DNA of 64,000 nt from Hymenobacter rigui (GTDB lineage Bacteria; Bacteroidota; Bacteroidia; Cytophagales; Hymenobacteraceae), in assembly GCF_003944715.1 (NCBI RefSeq), contig NZ_RWIT01000012.1, positions 1 to 64,000 on the forward strand, read 5' to 3'. Of this stretch, positions 15,944 through 24,564 are shown piece after piece; within the stretch, counting starts at the first letter, position 1; every line of letters begins with the position of its first letter. Both the position numbers and the translations under genes were made by a program. A model generated the notes under the pieces. That model was not told the DNA's origin, did not search any database, and saw nothing but the letters and a program-made list of their open reading frames with translations.

Positions 15944-17335
15944 ATGCCTGACCTCTCCATCAACTTTGCAGGTATCAAGTCGCCCAATCCGTTCTGGCTG
16001 GCTTCGGCGCCGCCTACCAACTCCGGGTACCAAGTGATGAAGGCCTTTGACGCCGGCTGGGGCGGGGCCGTGTGGAAGACGCTGGGCGTGCCCGTGGTAA
16101 ACGTGTCGAGCCGCTACGGCAGCGTGAACTACCGGGATAAGCGTATGATGGGCTTCAACAACATTGAGCTGATATCGGATAGGCCATTGGCCGACAACCT
16201 GCGCGAGATTGAGGAAGTGAAGAAGCGCTTCCCCCACCACGCCGTCATTGCCTCCCTCATGGTGCAGAGCCGGCAGGAATGGCACGACATTGTGCGCGAC
16301 GTGACCAACGCCGGCTCCGATGGCATTGAGCTGAATTTTGGCTGCCCGCATGGCATGTGCGAACGGGGCATGGGCTCGGCCGTGGGTCAGGAGCCAGAGG
16401 TGCTGCAAACCATTGTGGAATGGGTGATGGAAGTGGCCCGCATTCCGGTTATCGTGAAGCTTACGCCTAATATCAGTGACATTACCGAGCCCGCTCTGGC
16501 CGCGCGGCGCGGGGGTGCCAACGCCATTTCGCTTATCAACACCATCCAGAGTATTGTGGGCGTGGATCTGGACCTGTTTGCCCCCTACCCCATTGTGGAT
16601 GGCAAGGGCAGCAACGGCGGCTACTGCGGCCCGGCCGTGAAGCCCATTGCCCTGAACATGGTGAAAAACTGCGCCCAGCACCCCGATGTGCGCCTGCCCA
16701 TTTCCGGCATCGGCGGCATCGAAACCTGGCGCGATGCGGTGGAGCACATTCTACTGGGAGCATCATCGGTGCAGGTGTGCACGGCAGCCATGCACTACGG
16801 CTTCGGCATCATCCGGGAAATGACCAGCGGGCTGGAGCAATACATGACGGAGAAAGGGTTCCATACCATTGACGACATGGTGGGCCGGGCCCTGCCCAAC
16901 GTGAAGCACTGGGAAGACCTCAACCTCCAGTACAAAGTCACCGCCAGCATCAACCCCGACAAGTGCATTGGCTGCCAGCTGTGCTACACGGCCTGCGAAG
17001 ACGGAGCCCACCAAGCCATCCGGCTGCAGCCCGGCACGCGCACCCCAGAAATCATCGACGAGAACTGCGTGGGCTGCAACCTCTGCTCTTTGGTGTGTCC
17101 CGTGGAGCAGTGCATCACCATGGAGCGCCGCGACGACGGCACCCAGCACCAAACCTGGAAGGAGCGCACGGCCGCCGACGACATTCCTACAACTTTTAAC
17201 GACGAGCGGGCCGGCGGCCGCCACCACTGGGTACCCGAGCCCGCGGCGGCGTTGGGTAAGGAAAAGGAAAAAACGCTGCCCGGTAAGGCGCGGTTGTATA
17301 CACCGGAGCCGGAGAAGCAAGTGGTAAATGAGTAG
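15944..17335 (+). CDS. preA: Dihydropyrimidine dehydrogenase, catalytic subunit PreA
   Basis: This 463-residue FMN and 4Fe-4S subunit reduces uracil/thymine. The N-terminal dihydroorotate-dehydrogenase-like barrel begins DLSINFAGIKSPNPFWLAS; ELNFGCPHGMCERGMGSAVG (~132-151) holds the catalytic Cys region and ISGIGGIETWRDAVEHIL (~250) is the FMN phosphate site. The C-terminal part carries two ferredoxin clusters, CIGCQLCYTACEDGAHQ (~342) and CVGCNLCSLVCPVEQC (~376). A tail of ~65 charged residues follows. It pairs with PreT upstream and ends the cluster at a strong terminator. Confidence 0.93.
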   Translation: MPDLSINFAGIKSPNPFWLASAPPTNSGYQVMKAFDAGWGGAVWKTLGVPVVNVSSRYGSVNYRDKRMMGFNNIELISDRPLADNLREIEEVKKRFPHHAVIASLMVQSRQEWHDIVRDVTNAGSDGIELNFGCPHGMCERGMGSAVGQEPEVLQTIVEWVMEVARIPVIVKLTPNISDITEPALAARRGGANAISLINTIQSIVGVDLDLFAPYPIVDGKGSNGGYCGPAVKPIALNMVKNCAQHPDVRLPISGIGGIETWRDAVEHILLGASSVQVCTAAMHYGFGIIREMTSGLEQYMTEKGFHTIDDMVGRALPNVKHWEDLNLQYKVTASINPDKCIGCQLCYTACEDGAHQAIRLQPGTRTPEIIDENCVGCNLCSLVCPVEQCITMERRDDGTQHQTWKERTAADDIPTTFNDERAGGRHHWVPEPAAALGKEKEKTLPGKARLYTPEPEKQVVNE

Positions 17336-17356
17336 CTTTAACAGCCTCATTCTAAG

Positions 17357-17391
17357 AAAAAGCCTCTGCATAAGATATGCAGAGGCTTTTT
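17357..17391 (+). terminator. Intrinsic terminator after preA
   Basis: A 16-bp perfect stem (17357-17372 with 17376-17391) with a 3-nt loop ends in a T-run, and is A-flanked on the other side. It follows the preA stop by about 20 nt and closes the pyrimidine cluster. Confidence 0.9.
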
Positions 17392-17405
17392 ATCGTTATT
17401 TACTT

Positions 17406-17849
17406 ATGCTTTCCTCGTATTCAACTCAAACCCTTTCAGCCCTTCTTGAAGCCTTTCCTGACTTCCGGGATTCTGTAAACCTTCAGGGAGATTACTTCAG
17501 CATAAAACTAAATTCCCCTTCCGGGCTACCTTTCATTATCTCCTCTGAAAATGATGAACTGACTGTTTATTTCTCCGAGCACCACTGCCATTTCACCAGC
17601 GTTGATGAGCAAGGTAGTGTGGGCGGCTATCCATTAGATGATGCGGAAGATGCAATTGATTATATCCGAAAGTTAATTTCCGGCGAGGTGGCCTTAGCCG
17701 TTTGGACTAAAGACGGCAACTTCTCAATGTCTTCTACCTATCAGATTAAAGATGGGCCGTGGCCCATAGGAGCAAACTGGGTTACTTCCTGGCTCTGGCG
17801 TTGCTGGGCACGTAAACGAAAGTTGGAGACAATAAAATGGTCCTCCTAA
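17406..17849 (+). CDS. Hypothetical protein beside an immunity gene
   Basis: This 147-residue protein starts MLSSYSTQTLSALLEAFPDF. The frame is open further upstream but crosses the preA terminator, so the ATG at 17406 is preferred. The fold appears alpha/beta, with GDYFSIKLNSP, ELTVYFSEHHCHF and a later DAEDAIDYIRKLISGE helix; the end is basic and Trp-rich (WVTSWLWRCWARKRK). I do not recognise the family. It is less GC-rich than the catabolic genes and lies next to an Imm53-type gene, which suggests an acquired pair. No signal peptide. Confidence 0.6.
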   Translation: MLSSYSTQTLSALLEAFPDFRDSVNLQGDYFSIKLNSPSGLPFIISSENDELTVYFSEHHCHFTSVDEQGSVGGYPLDDAEDAIDYIRKLISGEVALAVWTKDGNFSMSSTYQIKDGPWPIGANWVTSWLWRCWARKRKLETIKWSS

Positions 17850-17916
17850 GCCAAGGCCTCATCGCTCTGCTGCGTTGGAGCCCATTCGCTTTATAAAAAT
17901 TCCATCTTGAACGAGA

Positions 17917-18531
17917 ATGACCAATTTATTACAACGACTGCAATGCTGGTATACAACCAATTGTGATGGTGATTGGGAGCATGATCATGGGATTTCCATT
18001 GCGACTCTGGACAATCCAGGTTGGTATGTAATAATTGATTTACAGGATACTTGTCTTGAAAAAGCTGTTCTCCCTAATAAACCTGTAGAAGAACGTTCAC
18101 CGACCAATTGGGTAACTTGGCATATCGAGGATTGTAAATTTATAGCATCTGGTGGGCCTATGAATTTGTCTGAAATACTATCCTATTTTTTGGATACGCT
18201 TTTACCAGAGCAGAAAGATGAGACACTTGAATACAAGGTCTACATTCCGCTCAAAGGCTATGAAGGTTTAATTTGGAGGCTGGCTCATGCTGTACTTATT
18301 ACGGAAAGTCAACTCCGCATTGTTGATTTTCCTAATCCCGAAAGCACAAACTCCTACAGTGTAGGAGATGAGAGAGGATTTGAGCCATTTAGCTTACTAG
18401 AAGCTACCTCCTTGGGGTCGGCTGTTGCTGTTGCGGAAGTAGGTGATTTAATCGAAGTAACAATCGAGGAGCATCAGTTCAGCACCGACCTAGTTTATGT
18501 TGGTCATGTAAAGGCACAGGGAGTAGAATAA
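17917..18531 (+). CDS. Imm53-type immunity protein with C-terminal extension
   Basis: The first ~100 of 204 residues match Immunity protein 53: LLQRLQCWYTTNCDGDWEH, then GISIATLDNPGWYVIIDLQD and a WHIEDCKFIASGGPMNLSEIL segment. Such proteins neutralise polymorphic toxins delivered by neighbouring cells. Residues ~105-204 (from YKVYIPLKGYEGLIW) form a further domain I cannot name, making the protein about twice the usual length. No toxin, Rhs or secretion gene is nearby, so it is an orphan. The gene is visibly A+T-rich against its surroundings, in line with transfer. The family call is from memory of the motif. Confidence 0.75.
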   Translation: MTNLLQRLQCWYTTNCDGDWEHDHGISIATLDNPGWYVIIDLQDTCLEKAVLPNKPVEERSPTNWVTWHIEDCKFIASGGPMNLSEILSYFLDTLLPEQKDETLEYKVYIPLKGYEGLIWRLAHAVLITESQLRIVDFPNPESTNSYSVGDERGFEPFSLLEATSLGSAVAVAEVGDLIEVTIEEHQFSTDLVYVGHVKAQGVE

Positions 18532-18743
18532 CAATTACTGCCCGCCTGTCAGGAAATCCCGACGGTGATTTTCCCGTAGAAGTCAGACCGTCCGGAAAGA
18601 ACGGCCCAGTTTGCCCCAAAATGACAATCTGTCACGAATAAAGGGCGTTTTTCGGGCTGGTACGCGTCTTGTAATTACCCCGGCGTGAGTGCTTCGGCGC
18701 TCTTTCTATCTGACACCTCAACACCCTAACGATACTCCTTAAC
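18532..18743 (+). promoter_or_regulatory. dnaK leader: inverted repeat and UUCG hairpin
   Basis: An inverted repeat TGACA-ATC-TGTCA lies at 18622-18634, about 110 nt before dnaK. A stem GAGTGC/GCGCTC with a TTCG tetraloop lies at 18687-18702, about 40 nt before the ATG. The first could be a heat-shock repressor or activator site and the second would form in the mRNA leader. No CIRCE element (TTAGCACTC-N9-GAGTGCTAA) is present. Confidence 0.35.
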
Positions 18744-20684
18744 ATGGGAAAAATAATTGGTATTGACCTCGGCACCACCAACTCCTGCGTGGCCGTAATG
18801 GAAGGCAACGAGCCGGTGGTGATTCCAAACAGCGAAGGCCGCCGCACGACTCCGTCGATTGTCGCGTTCCTCGACAACGGTAAAGGTGAGCGTAAGGTAG
18901 GTGACCCGGCTAAGCGTCAGGCCATTACCAACCCGCATAACACCATCCAGTCCATCAAGCGTTTCATGGGCCGTAACTTCTCGGAGGTTTCCGAAGAAGC
19001 CAAGCACGTGGCCTACGCCCTGGGCAGCGGCTCCAATAACACGGTGGGCGTGAAAATCGGCGACCGGCAGTACACGCCGCAGGAAATTTCGGCCATGGTT
19101 CTGCAAAAAATGAAGCAGACCGCCGAAGATTACTTGGGCCAGCCCGTAACCGAAGCCGTTATTACGGTGCCCGCCTACTTCAACGACGCTCAGCGTCAGG
19201 CTACCAAAGAAGCAGGTGCTATTGCCGGCCTCGATGTGAAGCGCATCATCAACGAGCCCACGGCCGCTGCCCTGGCTTACGGCCTCGACAAAGACCACTC
19301 GAACCACAAAGTAGCCGTGTATGACCTCGGCGGTGGTACGTTCGATATTTCGATTCTGGAGCTGGATAACGGCGTATTCGAGGTACTGAGCACCAACGGT
19401 GACACCCACCTCGGCGGCGACGACTTCGACCAGGTTATCATCAACTTCCTGGCCGACACGTTTGCCTCGGAAAATGAAGGACTCGACCTGCGCAAGGACG
19501 CCATGGCTCTGCAGCGTCTGAAAGAAGCCGCTGAGAAAGCCAAAGTGGAGCTGTCTTCGTCGACGGAAACTGAAATCAACCTGCCTTACATCACGGCTAC
19601 GGCTTCAGGCCCCAAGCACCTGGTGGTGAAACTGAGCCGCGCCAAGTTCGAGCAGCTGGCTGATTCGCTGATCCGTCGCTCGATGGAGCCGGTGAAAAAA
19701 GCCCTGCAGGACGCTGGCCTGAGCACTTCGGACATCAACGACGTGATTCTGGTAGGTGGCTCGACCCGTATTCCGCGCATTCAGGAAGAGGTAGAGAAGT
19801 TCTTCGGCCGCAAGCCTTCGAAAGGTGTTAACCCCGACGAAGTAGTAGCCGTGGGCGCTGCCATCCAGGGCGGTGTACTGACCGGTGAAGTGAAGGACGT
19901 GCTGCTGCTGGACGTGACTCCGCTGAGCCTCGGTATCGAGACGATGGGTGGCGTGATGACCAAGCTCATCGAAGCCAACACCACCATCCCGACCAAGAAA
20001 TCGGAAACCTTCTCGACGGCTTCGGACAACCAGCCTTCCGTGGAAATCCACGTGCTGCAGGGTGAGCGCCCGATGGCTTCGCAGAACCGCACCATCGGTA
20101 AGTTCCACCTCGATTCCATCCCGCCCGCACCTCGTGGCGTGCCGCAGATCGAAGTAATCTTCGACATTGATGCCAACGGTATCCTGCACGTAACGGCCAA
20201 GGACAAAGGCACCGGTAAGGAGCAAAAAATCCGCATCGAGGCCTCCTCGGGCTTGTCGGATGCTGACATTGAGCGCATGCGCCAGGAAGCAGCGGCCAAC
20301 GCTGAGGCCGATAAAGCCGAAGTGGAGCGCATCTCGAAGCTGAACGCAGCCGACTCGATGATCTTCCAGACCGAGAAGCAGCTGACCGAATACGGCGACA
20401 AGCTGAGCGGCGGCAACAAAACGGCCGTGGAAACGGCTCTGGCCGACCTCAAGAAAGCCCACGAGAGCAAGGACCTGGGTGCCATTGATACGGCTATGGC
20501 CGCCATCAACACCGCCTGGCAGGCTGCTTCGCAGGAAATGTACGCTCAGAGCGGCCCCGAAGGGCAGCCCGGCGCGGAAGGTGGCAACCCCTTCGGCGGT
20601 GCCGGCCAGCCCGGCGGCAACGGCCAGCAAGGTGCCGGCCACGACAACGTGACCGATGTGGACTACGAAGAAGTAGGCAAGTAA
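18744..20684 (+). CDS. dnaK: Chaperone protein DnaK (Hsp70)
   Basis: This ATP-driven cytoplasmic chaperone works with DnaJ and GrpE. The 646-residue protein opens GKIIGIDLGTTNSCVAVMEG and has AVITVPAYFNDAQRQATKEA (~132), VAVYDLGGGTFDISILEL (~191, ATPase phosphate-2 loop) and ILVGGSTRIPRIQEEV (~336). The substrate-binding part starts near 390 (LLLDVTPLSLGIETMGG), and the lid and tail end DVDYEEVGK after a Gly-rich linker. Length is normal. dnaJ and grpE are not adjacent. A terminator follows. Confidence 0.97.
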   Translation: MGKIIGIDLGTTNSCVAVMEGNEPVVIPNSEGRRTTPSIVAFLDNGKGERKVGDPAKRQAITNPHNTIQSIKRFMGRNFSEVSEEAKHVAYALGSGSNNTVGVKIGDRQYTPQEISAMVLQKMKQTAEDYLGQPVTEAVITVPAYFNDAQRQATKEAGAIAGLDVKRIINEPTAAALAYGLDKDHSNHKVAVYDLGGGTFDISILELDNGVFEVLSTNGDTHLGGDDFDQVIINFLADTFASENEGLDLRKDAMALQRLKEAAEKAKVELSSSTETEINLPYITATASGPKHLVVKLSRAKFEQLADSLIRRSMEPVKKALQDAGLSTSDINDVILVGGSTRIPRIQEEVEKFFGRKPSKGVNPDEVVAVGAAIQGGVLTGEVKDVLLLDVTPLSLGIETMGGVMTKLIEANTTIPTKKSETFSTASDNQPSVEIHVLQGERPMASQNRTIGKFHLDSIPPAPRGVPQIEVIFDIDANGILHVTAKDKGTGKEQKIRIEASSGLSDADIERMRQEAAANAEADKAEVERISKLNAADSMIFQTEKQLTEYGDKLSGGNKTAVETALADLKKAHESKDLGAIDTAMAAINTAWQAASQEMYAQSGPEGQPGAEGGNPFGGAGQPGGNGQQGAGHDNVTDVDYEEVGK

Positions 20685-20735
20685 ACTACAGATAGTGCTG
20701 ATTTCGCGGATAACGCAGATGCAGCGCTGAGTTAG

Positions 20736-20769
20736 AAAAGGCCCGGAGCAGCTTGCTTCGGGCCTTTTT
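20736..20769 (+). terminator. Terminator after dnaK
   Basis: A 15-bp stem with one wobble (20736-20750 with 20754-20768) is followed by T residues, about 50 nt after the dnaK stop. Confidence 0.85.
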
Positions 20770-20796
20770 GCGTGTTACCCTGTACTTTTCGGCTGT

Positions 20797-21945
20797 ATGA
20801 CTGACTTTCTGATAATCGGGGCGGGTATTGCCGGGCTGGCGGCGGCGCAGGCGGTCCGGCAGCTGGGCTACACGGTGCAGGTGCTGGAAGCCGCCCCGGA
20901 ACTGCGCGAAATCGGGGCGGGCGTGGTGCTGGGGGCCAACGCCATGCGCGCGCTGGATACGCTGGGCCTGCACGATGCCGTGCACGCGCGCGGCTTTGTG
21001 GTGGAGAGCATCGGCCTGCTGGATGAGCACGGCCGCCCGCTGAACGTGGTAGACACCCGCCCGTTCACCCAGCGGCTGGGCTTCGATAACCTGGCCATTC
21101 ATCGGGCGGAGCTGCAACAGGCGTTGCTGGCGGCGTTGCCCTCCAATATTGTGCAGCTGAGTAAACGCCTGGCCGGCTTCGAGCAGACGGCCGAGCACGT
21201 AACCGTTCGGTTTGAAGATGGCACTACCGCCACCGGCCGCGCCCTCCTCGCTGCCGACGGTATCCGCTCCCGGGTGCGGCTGCAATTGCTGCCTGATAGC
21301 CAGCCCCGATACGCCGGTTATACTTGCTGGCGGGGTATCATGGATGCCACCGGCCTGCCGCTGGTGCCGGGCCGCACCACCGAAAGCTGGGGCCGCCACG
21401 GCCGCTTCGGAGTGGTGCCGCTGGCGAACGGGCGCGCTTACTGGTTTGCCTGCATCAATAGCAGCACGCCCCGCAACCCGGAGTTTCAGCAGTTCACGCT
21501 GGCAGATTTGCAGCAGCACTTCGGGCATTTCCACGCGCCCATTCCGCAGGTGCTGGCCCATACCCAGCCCGGACAGCTGCTGTGGGGTGATATTCTGGAC
21601 TTACGGCCCCTACCCCGCTTCCACTTTGGGCGGGTGTTGCTGCTGGGCGACGCGGCCCACGCCACCACGCCCAACATGGGCCAGGGCGCGGGTATGGCCG
21701 TGGAAGATGCCGCCATGCTCGCGCGCTGCCTGCGGGACCAGCCCCACGACTGGCCCGCGGCGTTTGCCCGGTTTACGGAGCGCCGACGTCCGCGCACTAC
21801 CCGCATTGTGGAACAGTCATGGCAGTTGGGAAAGGTGGCCCAGCTGACGAGTGCGCCGCTGGTGAGCCTGCGCAACTGGGTAATGCGCCACCTACCTCGG
21901 CAGCTGAACGAGCAGCAGATGACGTTTCTCTACGAAGGCGAATAA
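20797..21945 (+). CDS. FAD-dependent monooxygenase (PHBH/UbiH type)
   Basis: This 382-residue flavoprotein of the aromatic-hydroxylase family has FAD motif FLIIGAGIAGLAAAQAVRQLG (N-terminus; GxGxxG), an AADGIRSRVR box (~155, the DG motif) and RVLLLGDAAHATTPNMGQGA (~280, FAD ribityl site), then GMAVEDAAMLARCL. Substrate cannot be read from sequence; salicylate- and kynurenine-type hydroxylases and TetX-like enzymes share this plan. It begins right after the dnaK terminator, with TACTTTTC 10 nt before ATG as a possible -7 element, and ends at a bidirectional terminator. Confidence 0.85.
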   Translation: MTDFLIIGAGIAGLAAAQAVRQLGYTVQVLEAAPELREIGAGVVLGANAMRALDTLGLHDAVHARGFVVESIGLLDEHGRPLNVVDTRPFTQRLGFDNLAIHRAELQQALLAALPSNIVQLSKRLAGFEQTAEHVTVRFEDGTTATGRALLAADGIRSRVRLQLLPDSQPRYAGYTCWRGIMDATGLPLVPGRTTESWGRHGRFGVVPLANGRAYWFACINSSTPRNPEFQQFTLADLQQHFGHFHAPIPQVLAHTQPGQLLWGDILDLRPLPRFHFGRVLLLGDAAHATTPNMGQGAGMAVEDAAMLARCLRDQPHDWPAAFARFTERRRPRTTRIVEQSWQLGKVAQLTSAPLVSLRNWVMRHLPRQLNEQQMTFLYEGE

Positions 21946-21980
21946 AAAACCGTCCCCGGCAGTAGCCAGGGACGGTTTTT
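21945..21980. terminator. Bidirectional terminator between convergent genes
   Basis: Arms 21945-21956 and 21969-21980 (AAAAACCGTCCC/GGGACGGTTTTT) have A- and T-runs on both sides. They serve the monooxygenase gene and the convergent nuclease-family gene. Confidence 0.85.
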
Positions 21981-22013
21981 TATCAGAGAAGCGTGAGTAG
22001 CCGCTGTAAATGA

Positions 22014-23174
22014 TCAGCTCCCTTTTTCGTCAGTTTTGGCTGCTTCTTCGGCTTCTTCTTCATCCTCTTCCTCAAAGCCTTCCTTTATTTTTTCGTTGGC
22101 TTCCTCATGGTCGCCGGCATCGGCTTCTTCGCAGTTTTCTTCCTGCTCCTCCTTGTCGTGGGGCTCGTAGCTGAGCTTAATGTAGATGGGAAAGTGGTCG
22201 GAGCCGACGTAGGGCAGGCGCTCCATATCGTCCACTTTAAAATCGGCCGATACGAACACGTGGTCGAGGGGCCAGCGCAACAGGGAATAGTCAGCGTGGA
22301 AAGTAGGCAGCAGGCCCCGGCCCACACGCGGGTCCATGAGGCCGCTGATACGCCTAAACAGCTCGGAAGTATGCGACCAAGCCACATCGTTCATGTCGCC
22401 GAACACGATAGTGGGTTCATCCTTTTTGTCGATGGTTTTGCCCACTAATAGCAGTTCGGCGTCGCGCTTGGTACTGGTCTTGGACTCGGCGGGGGCTGGC
22501 GGCTTGGGATGCAGGCCGTAAATCCGCACCCAGGTGCGGCCATCGGGCAACTGCACGCGGGCGTGCAGGCTGGGTACGTCGTCGTCGAGTAGGTATTTGA
22601 TTTCGCAGCTTTCCAGCTTCAGGCGCGAGAAGAACAGCAGGCCGTAGGTGTTATCCAGCGGCTCGTGGCAGGTGTACGGATGGGTTTCCTCCAGCGGCTT
22701 AAGCTGCTGATACCACCACTCGTCCGTTTCCACCGCCATAATGATATCGGGGTCAGCTTCCTGCAGCACCTGTAAAGCCTTACGGCCCTGTTTGTTGTAT
22801 TGCAGCACATTCATCATAGCCAGGCTCAGATGCCGGTTGCCGTCGGAGAGGGTACTGTCCCCGATCTGCTTACTCACCAGCCGGGTATAAGGCATAATCC
22901 GGAAGCCCTGGTACAGCACGGCTACCGTGAGGGCCACCAGCAGGCCAATGCCGTAGTAACCGGGCAAATCCGTCCAGCCCAGGGCCAGACCGCCCAGTAT
23001 CACAACCAGCAGTACGCCTACAATCTGCAGGCGAGGAAAGTCGAATACCCGAATCCACCACGCAGTCTGGCGCAGCAGAGGTAATACCGTGGCTACCAGC
23101 GCAGCTACGGCCAATAATGCCGTAAGGCCGTGCAGAAGGGTAAGCCAGAGAGGAAGTGAGTCGAAGTCAGGCAA
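22014..23174 (-). CDS. Membrane-anchored endonuclease/exonuclease/phosphatase family protein
   Basis: This 386-residue protein has three N-terminal membrane segments (~12-35, 45-65, 70-90) and an extracytoplasmic EEP catalytic domain. Landmarks are MMNVLQYNKQGRKAL (~120), IIMAVETDEWW (~145, metal Glu), VRIYGLHPKPP (~220, His), VFGDMNDVAWS (~258, Asp/Asn) and YVGSDHFPIYI (~325, SDH end). The last ~45 residues are almost all Glu/Asp/Ala/Lys. The only usable start is TTG at 23174. It follows purE by 54 nt on the same strand, so it is possibly co-transcribed. Nuclease versus phosphatase activity cannot be decided. Confidence 0.8.
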   Translation of the reverse strand: MPDFDSLPLWLTLLHGLTALLAVAALVATVLPLLRQTAWWIRVFDFPRLQIVGVLLVVILGGLALGWTDLPGYYGIGLLVALTVAVLYQGFRIMPYTRLVSKQIGDSTLSDGNRHLSLAMMNVLQYNKQGRKALQVLQEADPDIIMAVETDEWWYQQLKPLEETHPYTCHEPLDNTYGLLFFSRLKLESCEIKYLLDDDVPSLHARVQLPDGRTWVRIYGLHPKPPAPAESKTSTKRDAELLLVGKTIDKKDEPTIVFGDMNDVAWSHTSELFRRISGLMDPRVGRGLLPTFHADYSLLRWPLDHVFVSADFKVDDMERLPYVGSDHFPIYIKLSYEPHDKEEQEENCEEADAGDHEEANEKIKEGFEEEDEEEAEEAAKTDEKGS

Positions 23175-23228
23175 GGGGCGGGAGTAGTAAGGGAGAATGA
23201 GGGCAGATACGGACAGGCGAAGGGGCGG

Positions 23229-23780
23229 TTAATCGTCGTTGAGGCCGCCTTTGCGCAGCTCCTCAATGGTACGCATGACTTTATCCTTGAGTGAGGTTCG
23301 GTATTTTTCCAGCGCATCCTGCAGGCGGGCGTTGCTGAGGGCCAGCATCTGGGTAGCCAGCACGGCGGCATTGGTAGCACCATCCAGCGCCACGGTAGCC
23401 ACAGGCACGCCGGCCGGCATCTGGAGCATCGACAGAATGGAATCGAGGCCGTGAATGGAGGTAGCCGAGTTGATGGGCACCCCAATAACGGGCAGCGTGG
23501 TGAAGGAGGCCACCATACCGGGCAGGTGCGCGGCCCCACCCCCACCGGCAATAAGCACGCGCAGCCCGCGTTTGCGGGCCGTTTCGGCGTACTCTACCAG
23601 CCGGTGCGGAGTGCGGTGGGCCGATACCAGCGTGAGCTCATACGGAACGCCAAACTGGCGCAGCAGCTCAGCCGCCGCCGTCATAATTTTCAAATCGGAC
23701 TGAGAGCCCATGATAATACCAACCAGGGGCGTATCGGTGGGTACGGCTTCGGAATTGGGAGCGGGAACGGCGGTGGTCAT
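23229..23780 (-). CDS. purE: N5-carboxyaminoimidazole ribonucleotide mutase PurE
   Basis: It rearranges N5-CAIR to CAIR in purine synthesis. The 183-residue protein is class I PurE: VGIIMGSQSDLKIM (~23), SAHRTPHRLVEYAETA (~61, phosphate/CAIR site with His), GGGGAAHLPGMVASFT (~88) and PVIGVPINSATSIHGLDSILSM (~108; catalytic loop). The ATG at 23780 is chosen, although the frame stays open for 28 more codons, because it leaves a typical short N-terminal lead. purK is not adjacent. It is divergent from the marC gene. Confidence 0.93.
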   Translation of the reverse strand: MTTAVPAPNSEAVPTDTPLVGIIMGSQSDLKIMTAAAELLRQFGVPYELTLVSAHRTPHRLVEYAETARKRGLRVLIAGGGGAAHLPGMVASFTTLPVIGVPINSATSIHGLDSILSMLQMPAGVPVATVALDGATNAAVLATQMLALSNARLQDALEKYRTSLKDKVMRTIEELRKGGLNDD

Positions 23781-23931
23781 ACTACTGGGAGAGAAAAATT
23801 GGGCGGCACCTGACCCGGACTGGCTTCTACGGGCCGTTGCGGCCATGGTTGAGACTCTAAACATAGCATTTTCCCTGTTTGCTGATTCTCAAAGGCTCGT
23901 ACCTTTACCTGCCGCCTACCGCCCCCTGCCG

Positions 23932-24558
23932 ATGGAGATACTACTTGCCACCTTCACTACCCTGTTTTCCGTGGTTAACCCCTTCGGGGCCATGCCCGTG
24001 TTCCTGACGCTCACGGAAGAAGACAGTCCGGCCGAACGGGCCAATATCGGCCTGAAGGCCTGCCTGTACATGGTGGGCGTACTCACGGTTTCGTTTTTCG
24101 CGGGCCAGTATGTGCTTAACTTCTTTGGTATCAACATTCACCACCTGCGCATTGCGGGTGGCATCCTGCTCATGCGCTCGGCCTTCGATTTGCTGACGCC
24201 GGGCGGCAACCGGGCCAAGGTATCGGAAGCGACCCTGGAGGAAAGTATGCATAAGGATGATATCAGCTTCACGCCCTTAGCTATGCCCATGCTCTCGGGC
24301 CCCGGCTCCATGGCCGTGTGCATCGGCCTGTTCACCAAGAAGCTGAGCATCCCGGATATGGGTCTGATTGTGCTGGGCTTTGTGCTGGTAGCCCTAGCGG
24401 CCTACATCATCCTGATGTCGTCGTTGCGCCTGACACGGTTTTTGGGCCGCCCCGGTATGGCGGCGCTGGCTCGCATCATGGGCTTCCTGACGCTGGCCAT
24501 CGGGGTGAACTTCCTGGCTACGGCCATTGTAGCGCTGTTTCCGGGGCTGAGCCGGTAG
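23932..24558 (+). CDS. MarC family integral membrane protein
   Basis: This 208-residue member of the MarC/NAAT family has six predicted spans. MEILLATFTTLFSVVNPFGA with the NPFGAMPVFLTLT motif, IAGGILLMRSAFDLL (~75) and the second-half repeat PLAMPMLSGPGSMAVCIGL (~112) are characteristic. Function is unclear: MarC was once linked to antibiotic resistance, which later work does not support. The start at 23932 gives the family N-terminus; earlier in-frame codons overlap purE. TACCTTTA at 23900-23907 is a possible -7 element. Confidence 0.88.
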   Translation: MEILLATFTTLFSVVNPFGAMPVFLTLTEEDSPAERANIGLKACLYMVGVLTVSFFAGQYVLNFFGINIHHLRIAGGILLMRSAFDLLTPGGNRAKVSEATLEESMHKDDISFTPLAMPMLSGPGSMAVCIGLFTKKLSIPDMGLIVLGFVLVALAAYIILMSSLRLTRFLGRPGMAALARIMGFLTLAIGVNFLATAIVALFPGLSR

Positions 24559-24564
24559 CGGTGC

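Noticed and set aside
17328..17405. Earlier ATG (17328) for the hypothetical gene after preA
   Set aside because: The extra codons overlap the preA stop and run through the terminator stem at 17357-17391.
18687..18702. CIRCE element before dnaK
   Set aside because: GAGTGC-TTCG-GCGCTC looks like part of CIRCE, but the half-sites are in the wrong order and spacing (4 instead of 9), so it is a simple hairpin.
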